Origin: Thalassotalea marina
GTDB lineage: Bacteria; Pseudomonadota; Gammaproteobacteria; Enterobacterales; Alteromonadaceae
Assembly: GCF_014656435.1 (NCBI RefSeq)
Contig: NZ_BNCK01000002.1
Span: 427,475-491,474, forward strand
DNA length: 64,000 nt
Reading direction: 5' to 3'
Part shown: piece by piece, positions 36,133 through 44,966 of the stretch
Numbering within the stretch: the stretch's first letter is position 1
How the letters are laid out: every line of letters starts with the position of its first letter
Program-made: the position numbers and the translations under genes
The notes under the pieces: generated by a model
The model's database searches: none
The model's input: the letters and a program-made list of their open reading frames with translations, nothing else
What the model was told of the DNA's origin: nothing

Positions 36133-37566
36133 TTGACTGCTCAGGACTACCAGCGAGAATTAGAACAGCTTAAACAAAAGGTAATTGAACTAGAGCACAG
36201 CGAAAAGTTACAGCACGCTCTGTTTAGTATTGTATCTCTAGCTCAAAAGGAAATGGCGTTAGAGCAAATGTATGTTGAAGTGCATAACATAGTGAATACT
36301 GTTTTAAACGCCAGTAATTTGTTTATTGCATTGCTTAACGATGACCAAGCTTCGATGCGACTGGTGTATTTTGTCGACGAAAAGGACACCAAAGATAAAG
36401 ACCTTACTGGCAGACACTTGCCAATTGGTGAGGGGCTGACCTCCTATGTTATTAAACATCGAACTCCTCAACTATTAACCCCTGAAAAAATTGATGTCCT
36501 GTTAGAGCAAGGTGAAATTAAAGAAGTGTTAGGCTCTAAAGAGTTTTATAGCTGGATGGGGGCACCGATGATTTCAGGTGAAAGCTTTCACGGCGTTATT
36601 GTCGTACAAAGTTATCAAAGAGGGTTTGAATATACTAACAAGGACCTTCAAGTTCTCGAGTTTGTAGCCAACCAAATAGCAGCTGTGATTGAAAGCCATG
36701 TTAACGCCATTCAACGGCGCGATGCACAAAACAGATTAGCCGAGCAACACAGATTATTAGCGCAGCAAAATAATAAGCTCAATCAAACAATTGATAACCT
36801 AAAAAAAACACAAGAAGAATTAGTGCAACGTGAAAAAATGGCTGCATTAGGTGGTTTAGTCGCAGGTATTGCACATGAGATTAATACACCGTTAGGTATT
36901 TGTGTTACTGGTGTTAGTCATATCATGGAGGAGTATAAATACATTAAACAAGCGCTTGAAAAGCAAACCCTATCTGAAGAAGAATTAATGAATTTTTTTG
37001 AAGATTTAGAGCTTGGATTAAAAATTTTAGAAACCAATACAACCAGAGGTGCCCAATTAGTTAAAAGCTTTAAACAAGTCGCCGTAGACCAGTCGTCTAA
37101 CGAGATAAGGCAGATAAACTTAGCAGAATACATTGACGAAGTTTTATTATCATTAAAGCCTAAATTAAAGCGTGTTGCTCATGAGGTTATAGTTGATTGC
37201 GCCACTGATATTGATTTGGAGATTAACGCTGGTGCGCTTTCACAGATTCTAAGTAATTTGATCATGAATTCATTAATTCATGGTTTTGAGGGCATTGAAA
37301 AGGGACGAATTCAAATCAAAGTTCAAGACAAGGGCAATGTGGTGAATTTTCATTATGCCGACGATGGCAAAGGTGTTCCACCTGAGCAACTAGCAACGCT
37401 ATTTGAACCATTTTTTACCACAAAGCGAGGTGAAGGGGGCAGTGGTTTGGGGACTCACCTTGTATATAACTTAGTGCAGTCTATTAAAGGTAAAATAAAG
37501 GTTAAGAGTGAAATTAATAAAGGACTTGCGTATTTAATTGTTTTACCTAAAGCACCTGAACGTTAA
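36133..37566 (+). CDS. GAF-domain sensor histidine kinase
   Basis: 477 residues, no membrane segment. N-terminal coiled coil, GAF domain (about 20-190), second coiled coil (about 195-240), phosphoacceptor His near 251 in VAGIAHEINTPLGICVTGV, and an HATPase domain with NLIMNSLIHGFEG, DDGKGVP and GEGGSGLGTHLVYNLV. Start is TTG at 36133, after AGG. It is convergent with the HD-GYP response regulator gene, with only 3 bases between the stops, and is probably its partner. The kinase core closely resembles that of the kinase at 26372. Confidence 0.9.
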   Translation: MTAQDYQRELEQLKQKVIELEHSEKLQHALFSIVSLAQKEMALEQMYVEVHNIVNTVLNASNLFIALLNDDQASMRLVYFVDEKDTKDKDLTGRHLPIGEGLTSYVIKHRTPQLLTPEKIDVLLEQGEIKEVLGSKEFYSWMGAPMISGESFHGVIVVQSYQRGFEYTNKDLQVLEFVANQIAAVIESHVNAIQRRDAQNRLAEQHRLLAQQNNKLNQTIDNLKKTQEELVQREKMAALGGLVAGIAHEINTPLGICVTGVSHIMEEYKYIKQALEKQTLSEEELMNFFEDLELGLKILETNTTRGAQLVKSFKQVAVDQSSNEIRQINLAEYIDEVLLSLKPKLKRVAHEVIVDCATDIDLEINAGALSQILSNLIMNSLIHGFEGIEKGRIQIKVQDKGNVVNFHYADDGKGVPPEQLATLFEPFFTTKRGEGGSGLGTHLVYNLVQSIKGKIKVKSEINKGLAYLIVLPKAPER

Positions 37567-37569
37567 ACA

Positions 37570-39096
37570 TTATTCAGGATCGGTAAACTCTTGGTTTACT
37601 AATACTGCTTTGTCGATGTTGTTTAGCATAATAGCAACAATATCAGGATCTAGGTGTTGACCTGCGGCTGAACGTAAAAATTCTTCAACTTTGTCAATTG
37701 GCCAAGCTTCTTTATAACAGCGTTTATGGGTCAATGCGTCAAATACATCGGCGACAGCGACGATGCGTGCAAATATATGGATTTCTTCGCCTTTTAAACC
37801 GTTAGGGTAGCCCGAACCATCGTATTTTTCATGGTGTTGCTGCGATATAATTGCCGCAGCTTGTAAAATAGGTCGTTTTGATCCCTTTAATATATCAAAG
37901 CCAATCTCAGGGTGTTTTTGCATTTCGATAAATTCATCGGCATCTAACTTACCTGGTTTAAGTAATATCCGATCAGGCGTGGCAATTTTTCCAATGTCAT
38001 GCATGGGAGCTGCTTGTTTTAATAATTCAGCTTGCTCTTGAGCCATACCAAATTCTTTAGCTAACATGAATGATACTTCCGACATGCGTCTGATGTGATT
38101 ACCCGCTTCATTTGAGCGTGATTCAACAACATCCCCCAAGCGGTAAATTAACTCTTCTTGCGTCTCAACAATTTCTCTATTTAACAAAAGGTTATCGAAT
38201 GCTAAGCTGACTTGGCCAGAGAATATTTCCAGTAAAGAGACGTCAATGGCGTTCATTTGGCTTAAACCTTTAAGATATAAAAGGCTGACTTTATCGCCAG
38301 TACTAGGGAAATAACCAACAAGTACATCGTCTTTGAAAATACTTTTTTTACTTTCAATGGCTAAGTTGAAATATTGATAGAGCTCGTTGTCACTTAAATC
38401 CAGCTCTTTGTTACCTTTCATTTGTGCAATGATTTCAAAATCATTTTCTGAGTAGATTGCGCCAACCCCGGTTATTTGCACTAACATTGAAGGTTTATCA
38501 AGTTTTAGCAGTGACATTGTTTGCTGTAATAAGCCACTGCAAAAATCATTCAGGGAGTGTTTTTCTAAAACGCGGGTGCTGGCTGAAATAACACGTTCTA
38601 AGCCATTACGATATAGCTCTTGATACTTTCTGGCTTTTTCAACTTCTAGAATATCTCGATAGGCCCTTAGCGAAGAATAGACTGTAGTAAATAGTTTTTT
38701 GCGATCAAGCTCAGTTTTTTCTTTATAGTCATTAATATCGTAATCAACGATAACTTGTTCTTCAGGAGCTTGTCCGGGTTGACCAGTGCGTAAAACAATA
38801 CGGGTAAACTTGTTCTCTAAATCTTGGCGAATCCACTTAGCAAGATCTAATCCTGCCTCATCTGTTTCCATGACAACATCAAGAAAAATTAAAGCAATAT
38901 CAGATTGTTGCCTCAAAACATCTTTGGCCTGCTCAGCAGAGTAGGCATGTTCAAAAGTGAGTTTACGACCATCTAGCTCAAGTCGCTTTAATGCCAACGT
39001 CGTAATGTGATGAATGTCTTCTTCATCATCAACAATAAGTATTTTCCAAGGCTGTATGTCAGATTGTTGCTTATTTGTTAAAAAAGACAAGGGCAT
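37570..39096 (-). CDS. Response regulator with DUF3369 and HD-GYP (c-di-GMP phosphodiesterase)
   Basis: About 508 residues. Receiver domain at about 18-140 (ILIVDDEEDIHHIT, with phosphoacceptor Asp in ALIFLDVVMETDEAGLDL and K in NDYKEKTEL). A DUF3369 middle domain spans about 165-310, and an HD-GYP domain about 320-490 with HDIGKIATPD and HHEKYDGSGYPNGLKGEEI. All metal ligands of HD-GYP enzymes appear present, so it probably degrades c-di-GMP when phosphorylated. The start at 39096 gives MPLSFLTN; a TTG 21 codons earlier is possible. Likely works with the convergent GAF kinase. Confidence 0.9.
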   Translation of the reverse strand: MPLSFLTNKQQSDIQPWKILIVDDEEDIHHITTLALKRLELDGRKLTFEHAYSAEQAKDVLRQQSDIALIFLDVVMETDEAGLDLAKWIRQDLENKFTRIVLRTGQPGQAPEEQVIVDYDINDYKEKTELDRKKLFTTVYSSLRAYRDILEVEKARKYQELYRNGLERVISASTRVLEKHSLNDFCSGLLQQTMSLLKLDKPSMLVQITGVGAIYSENDFEIIAQMKGNKELDLSDNELYQYFNLAIESKKSIFKDDVLVGYFPSTGDKVSLLYLKGLSQMNAIDVSLLEIFSGQVSLAFDNLLLNREIVETQEELIYRLGDVVESRSNEAGNHIRRMSEVSFMLAKEFGMAQEQAELLKQAAPMHDIGKIATPDRILLKPGKLDADEFIEMQKHPEIGFDILKGSKRPILQAAAIISQQHHEKYDGSGYPNGLKGEEIHIFARIVAVADVFDALTHKRCYKEAWPIDKVEEFLRSAAGQHLDPDIVAIMLNNIDKAVLVNQEFTDPE

Positions 39097-39305
39097 ATAG
39101 ATATGTTCATCGGTTTTTTCTGTTAATTTAGGTATAGCGCAGATCACTGGTTTTAACAAAAGCTAACTCAGTTAAACTTTATTAAACGTGGCCGGTTAAA
39201 TGTCACTATATGTTGTAAAGTGTTGTAAACCTTAGCTTGTAAAATTTTGTTGACACTGAATTTTTCTCAGTTTTTTTCGCCAGTAGTGTTTGTGTTGCCC
39301 ACTGT

Positions 39306-39329
39306 TATAATGTCGTCAATATTATTGAC
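39306..39329 (+). promoter_or_regulatory. Extended -10 promoter with overlapping palindrome before fahA
   Basis: TGTTATAAT (TATAAT at 39306-39311) is an extended -10 box. Immediately downstream, GTCAATATTATTGAC (39315-39329) is a palindrome with 7-base arms around one central base, placed where a repressor would block initiation. The fumarylacetoacetase ATG is 58 bases further on. Confidence 0.5.
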
Positions 39330-39386
39330 AGTGAATAATTGTTATACCTTCAAAATAACACGCTGAACTTAGGAGTCTTTTCACTA

Positions 39387-40706
39387 ATGTCATCTCACTC
39401 TTTATTGAATGAAACACATAATCCGTCACTTCAAAGCTGGGTTACTTCAGCTAATGAAAAAGGGACAGATTTTCCAATCCAAAATTTACCGTTTGCTGTC
39501 TTTCGTCAGCAAGGAACAGAGCAAAACTTCCGTGGTGGTGTTGCAATTGGCGATCAGGTTTTAGATTTAGCCGCCGCAGCAAAATCAGGCGTATTTTCTG
39601 GTATTGCTCAACAAGCTTTAGAAGCTTGTAGTAACGATCAGCTAAATGATTTTATGGGCATGGGTAAAGATGCTTGGTCTGGGTTAAGAGCCGCTTTATC
39701 ACAAGCGCTAAGTGAAGGTTCAAATGCTGAAAGCGCATTGTCATCTTGCTTAGTTGCTCAAGCTGACGTTGAGTATGCACTGCCGTGTCGCATTGGCGAT
39801 TACACTGACTTTTACACGTCTATTCACCATGCAACTTCAGTTGGTAAGAAATTTAGACCGGATAACCCATTGTTACCAAATTACAAATGGGTTCCGATTG
39901 GTTATCACGGACGCTCTTCTTCAATTGAAATATCTGGCAGTGATTTCAAACGTCCTAAAGGTCAAACTAAAGCGCCAACAGCCGAAACACCAAGTTTTGG
40001 TCCGTGTAAGCGTCTAGATTATGAACTAGAAGTTGGCATATTTGTTGGTAAAGGTAATGAGTTAGGTGAACCAATTGCCCTTGATAATGCTGATAATCAT
40101 GTATTTGGTTTCTGTATCTTTAATGATTGGTCTGCACGCGATATTCAAGGTTGGGAATATCAGCCATTGGGTCCATTCTTATCTAAGAACTTTGCTTCAA
40201 CTATTTCACCATGGATTGTTACGACAGAAGCGTTAGCACCATACAGAAAAAGTTGGACACGAGATGAAAACGATCCTCAACCAATGCCTTATTTAGAATC
40301 AGAAGCAAACCGTGAATTAGGTGCTTTTGATATTCAGTTACAAGTGAAATTGGAAACCGAAAAAATGCGCAGTGCAGGTGAAGATGCGGTTGAGTTATCT
40401 CAGTCAAACTTTACTGATTCTTATTGGACTGTTGCTCAAATGGTTGCTCATCATACAGTTAATGGCTGTAACCTTCAGCCAGGTGATATGTTTGGTTCTG
40501 GTACTCAATCCGGTCCAAATCCAGAGCAAGCGGGTTCGTTGTTAGAGTTATCTAATGCTGGCGCTGAACCGATCAGCTTACCAAATGGTGAGTCACGTAC
40601 TTTTCTAGAAGACGGTGATAACGTAATTATGAGTGGCTGGTGTGAAAAAGAAGGTTATGCTCGCATTGGTTTTGGTTTTGTTGAAGCTAAAGTATTACCT
40701 GCATAA
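39387..40706 (+). CDS. fahA: Fumarylacetoacetase
   Basis: 439 residues. It hydrolyses fumarylacetoacetate to fumarate and acetoacetate, the last step of tyrosine/homogentisate breakdown. N-terminal SH3-like domain (LPFAVFR...RGGVAIGDQVLDL). The catalytic FAH domain has DYTDFYTSIHHATSVGKKFRP (metal-binding Asp and catalytic His), KWVPIGYHGRSSSI, DYELEVGIFVG and FNDWSARDIQGWEYQPLGPFLSKNF. Start ATG at 39387, behind AGGAGT; the longer frame from 39339 would overlap the promoter. The usual neighbours (homogentisate dioxygenase, maleylacetoacetate isomerase) are not in the window. A strong terminator follows. Confidence 0.95.
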   Translation: MSSHSLLNETHNPSLQSWVTSANEKGTDFPIQNLPFAVFRQQGTEQNFRGGVAIGDQVLDLAAAAKSGVFSGIAQQALEACSNDQLNDFMGMGKDAWSGLRAALSQALSEGSNAESALSSCLVAQADVEYALPCRIGDYTDFYTSIHHATSVGKKFRPDNPLLPNYKWVPIGYHGRSSSIEISGSDFKRPKGQTKAPTAETPSFGPCKRLDYELEVGIFVGKGNELGEPIALDNADNHVFGFCIFNDWSARDIQGWEYQPLGPFLSKNFASTISPWIVTTEALAPYRKSWTRDENDPQPMPYLESEANRELGAFDIQLQVKLETEKMRSAGEDAVELSQSNFTDSYWTVAQMVAHHTVNGCNLQPGDMFGSGTQSGPNPEQAGSLLELSNAGAEPISLPNGESRTFLEDGDNVIMSGWCEKEGYARIGFGFVEAKVLPA

Positions 40707-40731
40707 CTTGTATTAACTTATTTGTTATAGC

Positions 40732-40766
40732 AAAAAGGCTCGGAATAAAATTCGAGCCTTTTTTGT
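40732..40766 (+). terminator. Rho-independent terminator of fahA
   Basis: AAAAGGCTCG and CGAGCCTTTT enclose a small loop, followed by further Ts. 26 bases past the stop codon. Confidence 0.85.
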
Positions 40767-40846
40767 TGCAGCGCTTTTTTTGCGCAGGGCTTATCAGCAA
40801 ATTAGGTTTTATATGAAGCTCTCTAATCCAACAGGTGTAAGTACGA

Positions 40847-41584
40847 CTAATCTTGTAATAACATAACTAGTGAAATGAAGTTCATTAGTGAGTGAGACAA
40901 AATACAGTACCAAATGTTTTGCGTGCGATGTCTTATTACGCCGAACAAAATTGAAGAGATAAATATCAGAATAAACACTGTGATTTGTTCGTATTGCATA
41001 TGTATCAGGGTGAAAAATATGCTGGGAATAACAATTGCTCCTGTTACGCCAAACCTACTGTTGACTATACGAGCATAAGCAACACCTCTAAAAATAACTT
41101 CTTCCGCTATTGGCGCTAAAACGCTTATGGAAATAACGGCAATTACTATTTCTTGCCAGTTATTAATTTGCTCTACATAATTTTTCATAAAAACTGGCGT
41201 TTGCACATCAAGTGCTGCCGTGGTGCTGAATTCAAATATCATAAATACTGAAGTAACAATAACGGTAAAAGTCAGGGTTTTTAAGTGGACTGATTTAAAG
41301 GCCAGTTGTTGTGTGATAGGTGCAGTGTTGTTTTCATTAAGTGCATATTTAAGTAAAGGAATTATGGCGATTGCATAAAAGAAGATGCCAATAAAAAGTA
41401 AATATGGATTGCTCTCATATTGCTCCATTGTGAGTTGTTGATTAACAAATAATGATAGGACATCACTCATGGTAATAAAAATAGCGATAACAAACTGAAT
41501 GACGATAGTGAGTAAGAATAGCCAGGAAAGTGTAGATAAAAGGGAACTGCTTGTTTTATCTTCGGGAAGTGATGTAGTTGTCAT
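40847..41584 (-). CDS. CPBP family intramembrane glutamic endopeptidase (Abi/CAAX type)
   Basis: 245 residues, about seven transmembrane segments. The three CPBP motifs are visible: EEVIFRGVAYARIV (EExxFR), FFTLIHMQY (FxxxH) and a late CILSHSLMN (HxxxN). In other bacteria such proteins process peptides or have bacteriocin-immunity roles; here there is no peptide gene next to it, so the role is unknown. ATG preceded by AAGGAT. Confidence 0.88.
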   Translation of the reverse strand: MTTTSLPEDKTSSSLLSTLSWLFLLTIVIQFVIAIFITMSDVLSLFVNQQLTMEQYESNPYLLFIGIFFYAIAIIPLLKYALNENNTAPITQQLAFKSVHLKTLTFTVIVTSVFMIFEFSTTAALDVQTPVFMKNYVEQINNWQEIVIAVISISVLAPIAEEVIFRGVAYARIVNSRFGVTGAIVIPSIFFTLIHMQYEQITVFILIFISSILFGVIRHRTQNIWYCILSHSLMNFISLVMLLQD

Positions 41585-41775
41585 CGTATATCCTTATTTT
41601 TTAGATAGCACACTAATTCCGATGTGCTTGTTAACGCTTTTGTATTGTATTTTGCCAATTGTTTCACGTTTTAAATTAATCGTTAGTTTAGATTATGGCA
41701 ATAACATAAACATTGTGAATAGCTTGTATAAAGCTTGGTTTGTTATTAATAGTGGCACAATAAAATTGTGCTAAG

Positions 41776-41824
41776 TTATTGTTTTCTTATATTTAGCCCT
41801 ATTTCCTATACAAACCTGAGGTTA
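41776..41824 (+). repeat. Single-ended copy of MITE-like repeat (right end)
   Basis: Matches the right end of the element at 44761-44966 over about 49 bases (TTATTGTTTTCTT, then CTATTTC-TATACAAACCTGAGGTTA). It lies just past the 3' end of cca. The left half is missing here. Confidence 0.6.
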
Positions 41825-41845
41825 CTACTAATAACGATTTTAGCG

Positions 41846-43051
41846 TCACTGAATTTGGAACAAGGTGGACTGTTCAATCAGTTCAAGGCGCTTCGCTGAG
41901 ATAGCCTTTTTTATCTCTAGCCCTTGCAAGCCTTGTTCTACAAAAGGTTTTGCTTGTACTTGTCTTGTTTGCTCTGCCAACTTGAGTAGATTTTCTCCTT
42001 GAGTAAAGTGATCTTTATTTTCTGTTGAAGCAAGTGAAATTGCTTGGCAAGTTGTTATCACCTGTACAAAAAACTCGCCTTTACGCCAAATATCTAATTG
42101 ATTAAATAAAGTTAATATTGCTTTTGGACTCAGATGTTGAACATCTAAAATTTGTTTAACATGTTGGTGAACTTGAATTGCCAATAACTTTGTTTGATTT
42201 GGCACTTTGATGCGTTCACACATTTGTTTAACTAGGTTTGTTTCTGTATTTATTTCGTTTACTGAATTTGAGGTAATTGCATGGCACATAGCAGCAAAGC
42301 GAATATCAATGTTTTGGGAAAGTGAGCTAGCTGCAATTAATGCTGCTTTTGCCGCTTGCTTACATGCAAAATTATCATCTTGCCAAATTGCATCAAGCTC
42401 TGGAAACAATGCTGTAAGCGCTTTGCTTTGATGTAATACATCAAAATAAGTTGCCGGATGTTGCTCTGCTAGGGCTTTTTCGGTTTCTTTCCACACTCGC
42501 TCTGCTGCTAAACTGTTCAGTTCACCTGATGATGAAATATCTTGCATTAAGGCAATGGTTTCTGGGGCAACGGTAAAGCCTAGGTTGTGGTAGCGGGCGG
42601 CAAACCTTGCAACACGTAATACCCGTAATGGGTCTTCGCTAAAGGCTGGTGAAACGTGTCTTAATATTTTGTTTTTAATGTCTTCTTGGCCGTTATATGG
42701 ATCAACTAGGTTCCCATCAACCCCCTTGGCTATTGCGTTAATGGTAAGGTCTCGGCGCAATAAGTCTTGTTCAAGGGTTACATCAGGCGACGCATAACAA
42801 ACAAAACCAGTGTAACCTTTACCTTGTTTTTTTTCTGTTCTAGCGAGTGCGTATTCTTCTTTCGTGACCGGATGTAAAAATACAGGAAAGTCTTTACCTA
42901 CTTGCTGAAAACCGAGCGAAATCATAGTGTCAACATCACTGCCAACAACGACATAATCACATTCGTGATAAGGCCAGTTAAGCAGACTGTCTCTAACTGC
43001 GCCACCAACTAAATAATAGGTTAAGGCTTTTTCTGGGGTTAAGTCTTGCAT
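41846..43051 (-). CDS. cca: CCA-adding tRNA nucleotidyltransferase
   Basis: 401 residues, class II. It adds or repairs the 3' CCA of tRNAs. The head motif YYLVGGAVRDSLL is intact and RRDLTINAIAKG and DPLRVLRVARFAARY follow. The first metal-binding pair reads E-C-D (ECDYVVVG) where most class II enzymes have D-x-D, a conservative change. The C-terminal part is short relative to E. coli Cca and lacks a clear HD phosphohydrolase motif. The gene is followed on its 3' side by the half repeat at 41776. Confidence 0.92.
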   Translation of the reverse strand: MQDLTPEKALTYYLVGGAVRDSLLNWPYHECDYVVVGSDVDTMISLGFQQVGKDFPVFLHPVTKEEYALARTEKKQGKGYTGFVCYASPDVTLEQDLLRRDLTINAIAKGVDGNLVDPYNGQEDIKNKILRHVSPAFSEDPLRVLRVARFAARYHNLGFTVAPETIALMQDISSSGELNSLAAERVWKETEKALAEQHPATYFDVLHQSKALTALFPELDAIWQDDNFACKQAAKAALIAASSLSQNIDIRFAAMCHAITSNSVNEINTETNLVKQMCERIKVPNQTKLLAIQVHQHVKQILDVQHLSPKAILTLFNQLDIWRKGEFFVQVITTCQAISLASTENKDHFTQGENLLKLAEQTRQVQAKPFVEQGLQGLEIKKAISAKRLELIEQSTLFQIQ

Positions 43052-43176
43052 GATAAAGTCTTTGATAAATAAAGTGATAGTGTATCACAAGCTTACAAAA
43101 TTACAGCGCCTGAACTTTGACTTATGTCGCGAGAAAGGTTAACTTGCTTGTGCTTTTTAACTTGATAAATGACCTC

Positions 43177-44760
43177 ATGTATACCGCGTATTTTGGATTA
43201 AGCGAAGCCCCATTTACCATAGCTCCTGACCCTGCTTACTTGTTTATGAGCAGTAGGCATAAAGAAGCGTTAGCGCATTTAAGTCATGGCTTGGGTGATA
43301 GTGGCGGTTTTGTGCTACTTACTGGCGAAGTGGGTACAGGCAAAACTACTATTAGTCGTACTGTGATGGAAAAGTTGCCAGAAAATACGCAGGCAGCCTT
43401 TATTCTCAATCCAACCCTATCAAGTGATGAATTGTTAGCGACTATATGTGACAGTTTAAATATTCGATATAAAAAGTCAGGCGCTACACTAAAATATCTG
43501 ACAGACAAAATCCAAGAAAAGCTTTTGGCAAACCACGAGCAAGATATCAATACTTTAGTGGTTATTGATGAAGCTCAACATTTACAACCTGAAGTGTTAG
43601 AACAACTCAGGTTATTAACTAATCTTGAAACCAATACTAAAAAACTTTTACAAGTGGTCTTAATTGGTCAACCAGAGCTTCAACAACTATTGCAACGACG
43701 TGATTTACGTCAATTAGCTCAGCGTATTACTGCAAGGTATCACTTACTACCACTTACCCTAAATGAACTAACCGAATATATTGAACATAGGCTGTCAGTT
43801 GCTCAATGTCAGCGAAACTTATTTAACGCCAGTGCTATCAAGGCGATACACAAAATATCTAACGGTATTCCTCGTGTCGTTAACGTGCTTTGTGATCGTG
43901 CATTGATATTAGCTTACGGCCAAAACCAATCACTAGTGAATAAAAAAATTATTTACCAAGCGGCAGATGAAGCCCTTGGTGCGCCCTTGGAGCCAAGAGA
44001 TAGCGGTTCACTTTGGCTAAAATCAATCGCTATTGGGCTTGGGGTCAGTGTGTTTATGGTGCTAGGTATTGGCTTAGGTATTAAATTTCTCACAGAGCCT
44101 GTATCGCCAGTAGTAACAACGTCGGAAACATTACCACCAGCTAAGACTATAGCCACCAATGAAATGGCAAACGGCCAATTACTAGAAAGTGCCGAAAAAA
44201 TTACGCCTATTGCATCAACAAATACGATTAAAAGTGCTGATCATCAAGACATCACAGGAGCATTGCAATCTGAACATGAACGATTGGAAACTGCTGATGA
44301 TAATAATGATCAAAGTATTGCTAATACTGAGGCAGAGTCAAAAGAGCCGCTAGTGTTAGGCCACAATGTTGAGCAATATAAACAGCAGCAAAGCCAAAGT
44401 GAACTTGGTTTTGAACTTACGGCCGAAGATGATGTGTCACCTGAATTATTAGCCGCTTTTAAACAAGCTATTATCGAAACCGATGCCCAGGCAAAGCTGG
44501 AAGAAAAGCCATTATTGGAAAGCGATTTTCAGCCCATCAATAAAATGCCCGAAAATATTCAAAACAGTTTACCTGCTTTAAGTTTTGAACTTCACATGTA
44601 TGCAAGTGATGGCAAAGGGTGGGTTAGGGTTAATGGTAAAGACTTTTCTGAAGGGCAGCAAATTGCATCTGGGGTTGTGTTGCAACACATATTACCTCAA
44701 CATGTCGTGCTGTTGTTTAAAGAGCACAGCTTTACCATACCTGCATTAACTAACTGGTAG
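43177..44760 (+). CDS. GspA-GspB fusion: AAA ATPase of type II secretion assembly
   Basis: 527 residues. N-terminal ExeA/GspA ATPase (about 1-275) beginning MYTAYFGLSEAPFTIAPDPAYLF, with Walker A GEVGTGKTT and Walker B LVVIDEAQH. A transmembrane helix follows near 285-310, then an acidic low-complexity linker (about 320-450). A C-terminal GspB/ExeB-type domain (about 465-527: LSFELHMYASDGKGWVRVNGKDFSEGQ) completes it. In Aeromonas ExeA and ExeB are separate proteins that help insert the secretin through peptidoglycan. Here both are one chain. The ATG at 43177 gives the family start; the longer frame begins in the cca promoter region. Confidence 0.9.
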   Translation: MYTAYFGLSEAPFTIAPDPAYLFMSSRHKEALAHLSHGLGDSGGFVLLTGEVGTGKTTISRTVMEKLPENTQAAFILNPTLSSDELLATICDSLNIRYKKSGATLKYLTDKIQEKLLANHEQDINTLVVIDEAQHLQPEVLEQLRLLTNLETNTKKLLQVVLIGQPELQQLLQRRDLRQLAQRITARYHLLPLTLNELTEYIEHRLSVAQCQRNLFNASAIKAIHKISNGIPRVVNVLCDRALILAYGQNQSLVNKKIIYQAADEALGAPLEPRDSGSLWLKSIAIGLGVSVFMVLGIGLGIKFLTEPVSPVVTTSETLPPAKTIATNEMANGQLLESAEKITPIASTNTIKSADHQDITGALQSEHERLETADDNNDQSIANTEAESKEPLVLGHNVEQYKQQQSQSELGFELTAEDDVSPELLAAFKQAIIETDAQAKLEEKPLLESDFQPINKMPENIQNSLPALSFELHMYASDGKGWVRVNGKDFSEGQQIASGVVLQHILPQHVVLLFKEHSFTIPALTNW

Positions 44761-44966
44761 TTTAGTTAACCTCAGCTCGCATAAGTAATGCGTTTCTAGG
44801 TACTATTTTTACTGACTTCAGCGTTATTTTGAAGCGAAATAGCTAGCTATTCCTGCTGCAAAATGCCTTGAATTCAGCCAAAAATATCGAACTAGAAATA
44901 TAAGAGACTACTAACTTATTGTTTTCTTCGCTTTAGCACTATTTCTTATACAAACCTGAGGTTAGT
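44761..44966. repeat. MITE-like element with inverted ends (complete copy)
   Basis: About 205 bases with inverted termini: left TTAGTTAACCTCAG...ATAAG; right, reverse-complemented, ATTAACTAACCTCAG...ATAAG. There is no reading frame inside. It fills the whole gap between two convergent genes, and its right end supplies the stop region of the HD-GYP gene. Partial copies lie at 4182-4248 (left end) and 41776-41824 (right end). Confidence 0.6.

Noticed and set aside
40847..41584. CPBP protease as part of an anti-phage (Abi) system
   Set aside because: The family name includes Abi, but there is no toxin, restriction or other defence gene nearby, and the neighbours are housekeeping genes.
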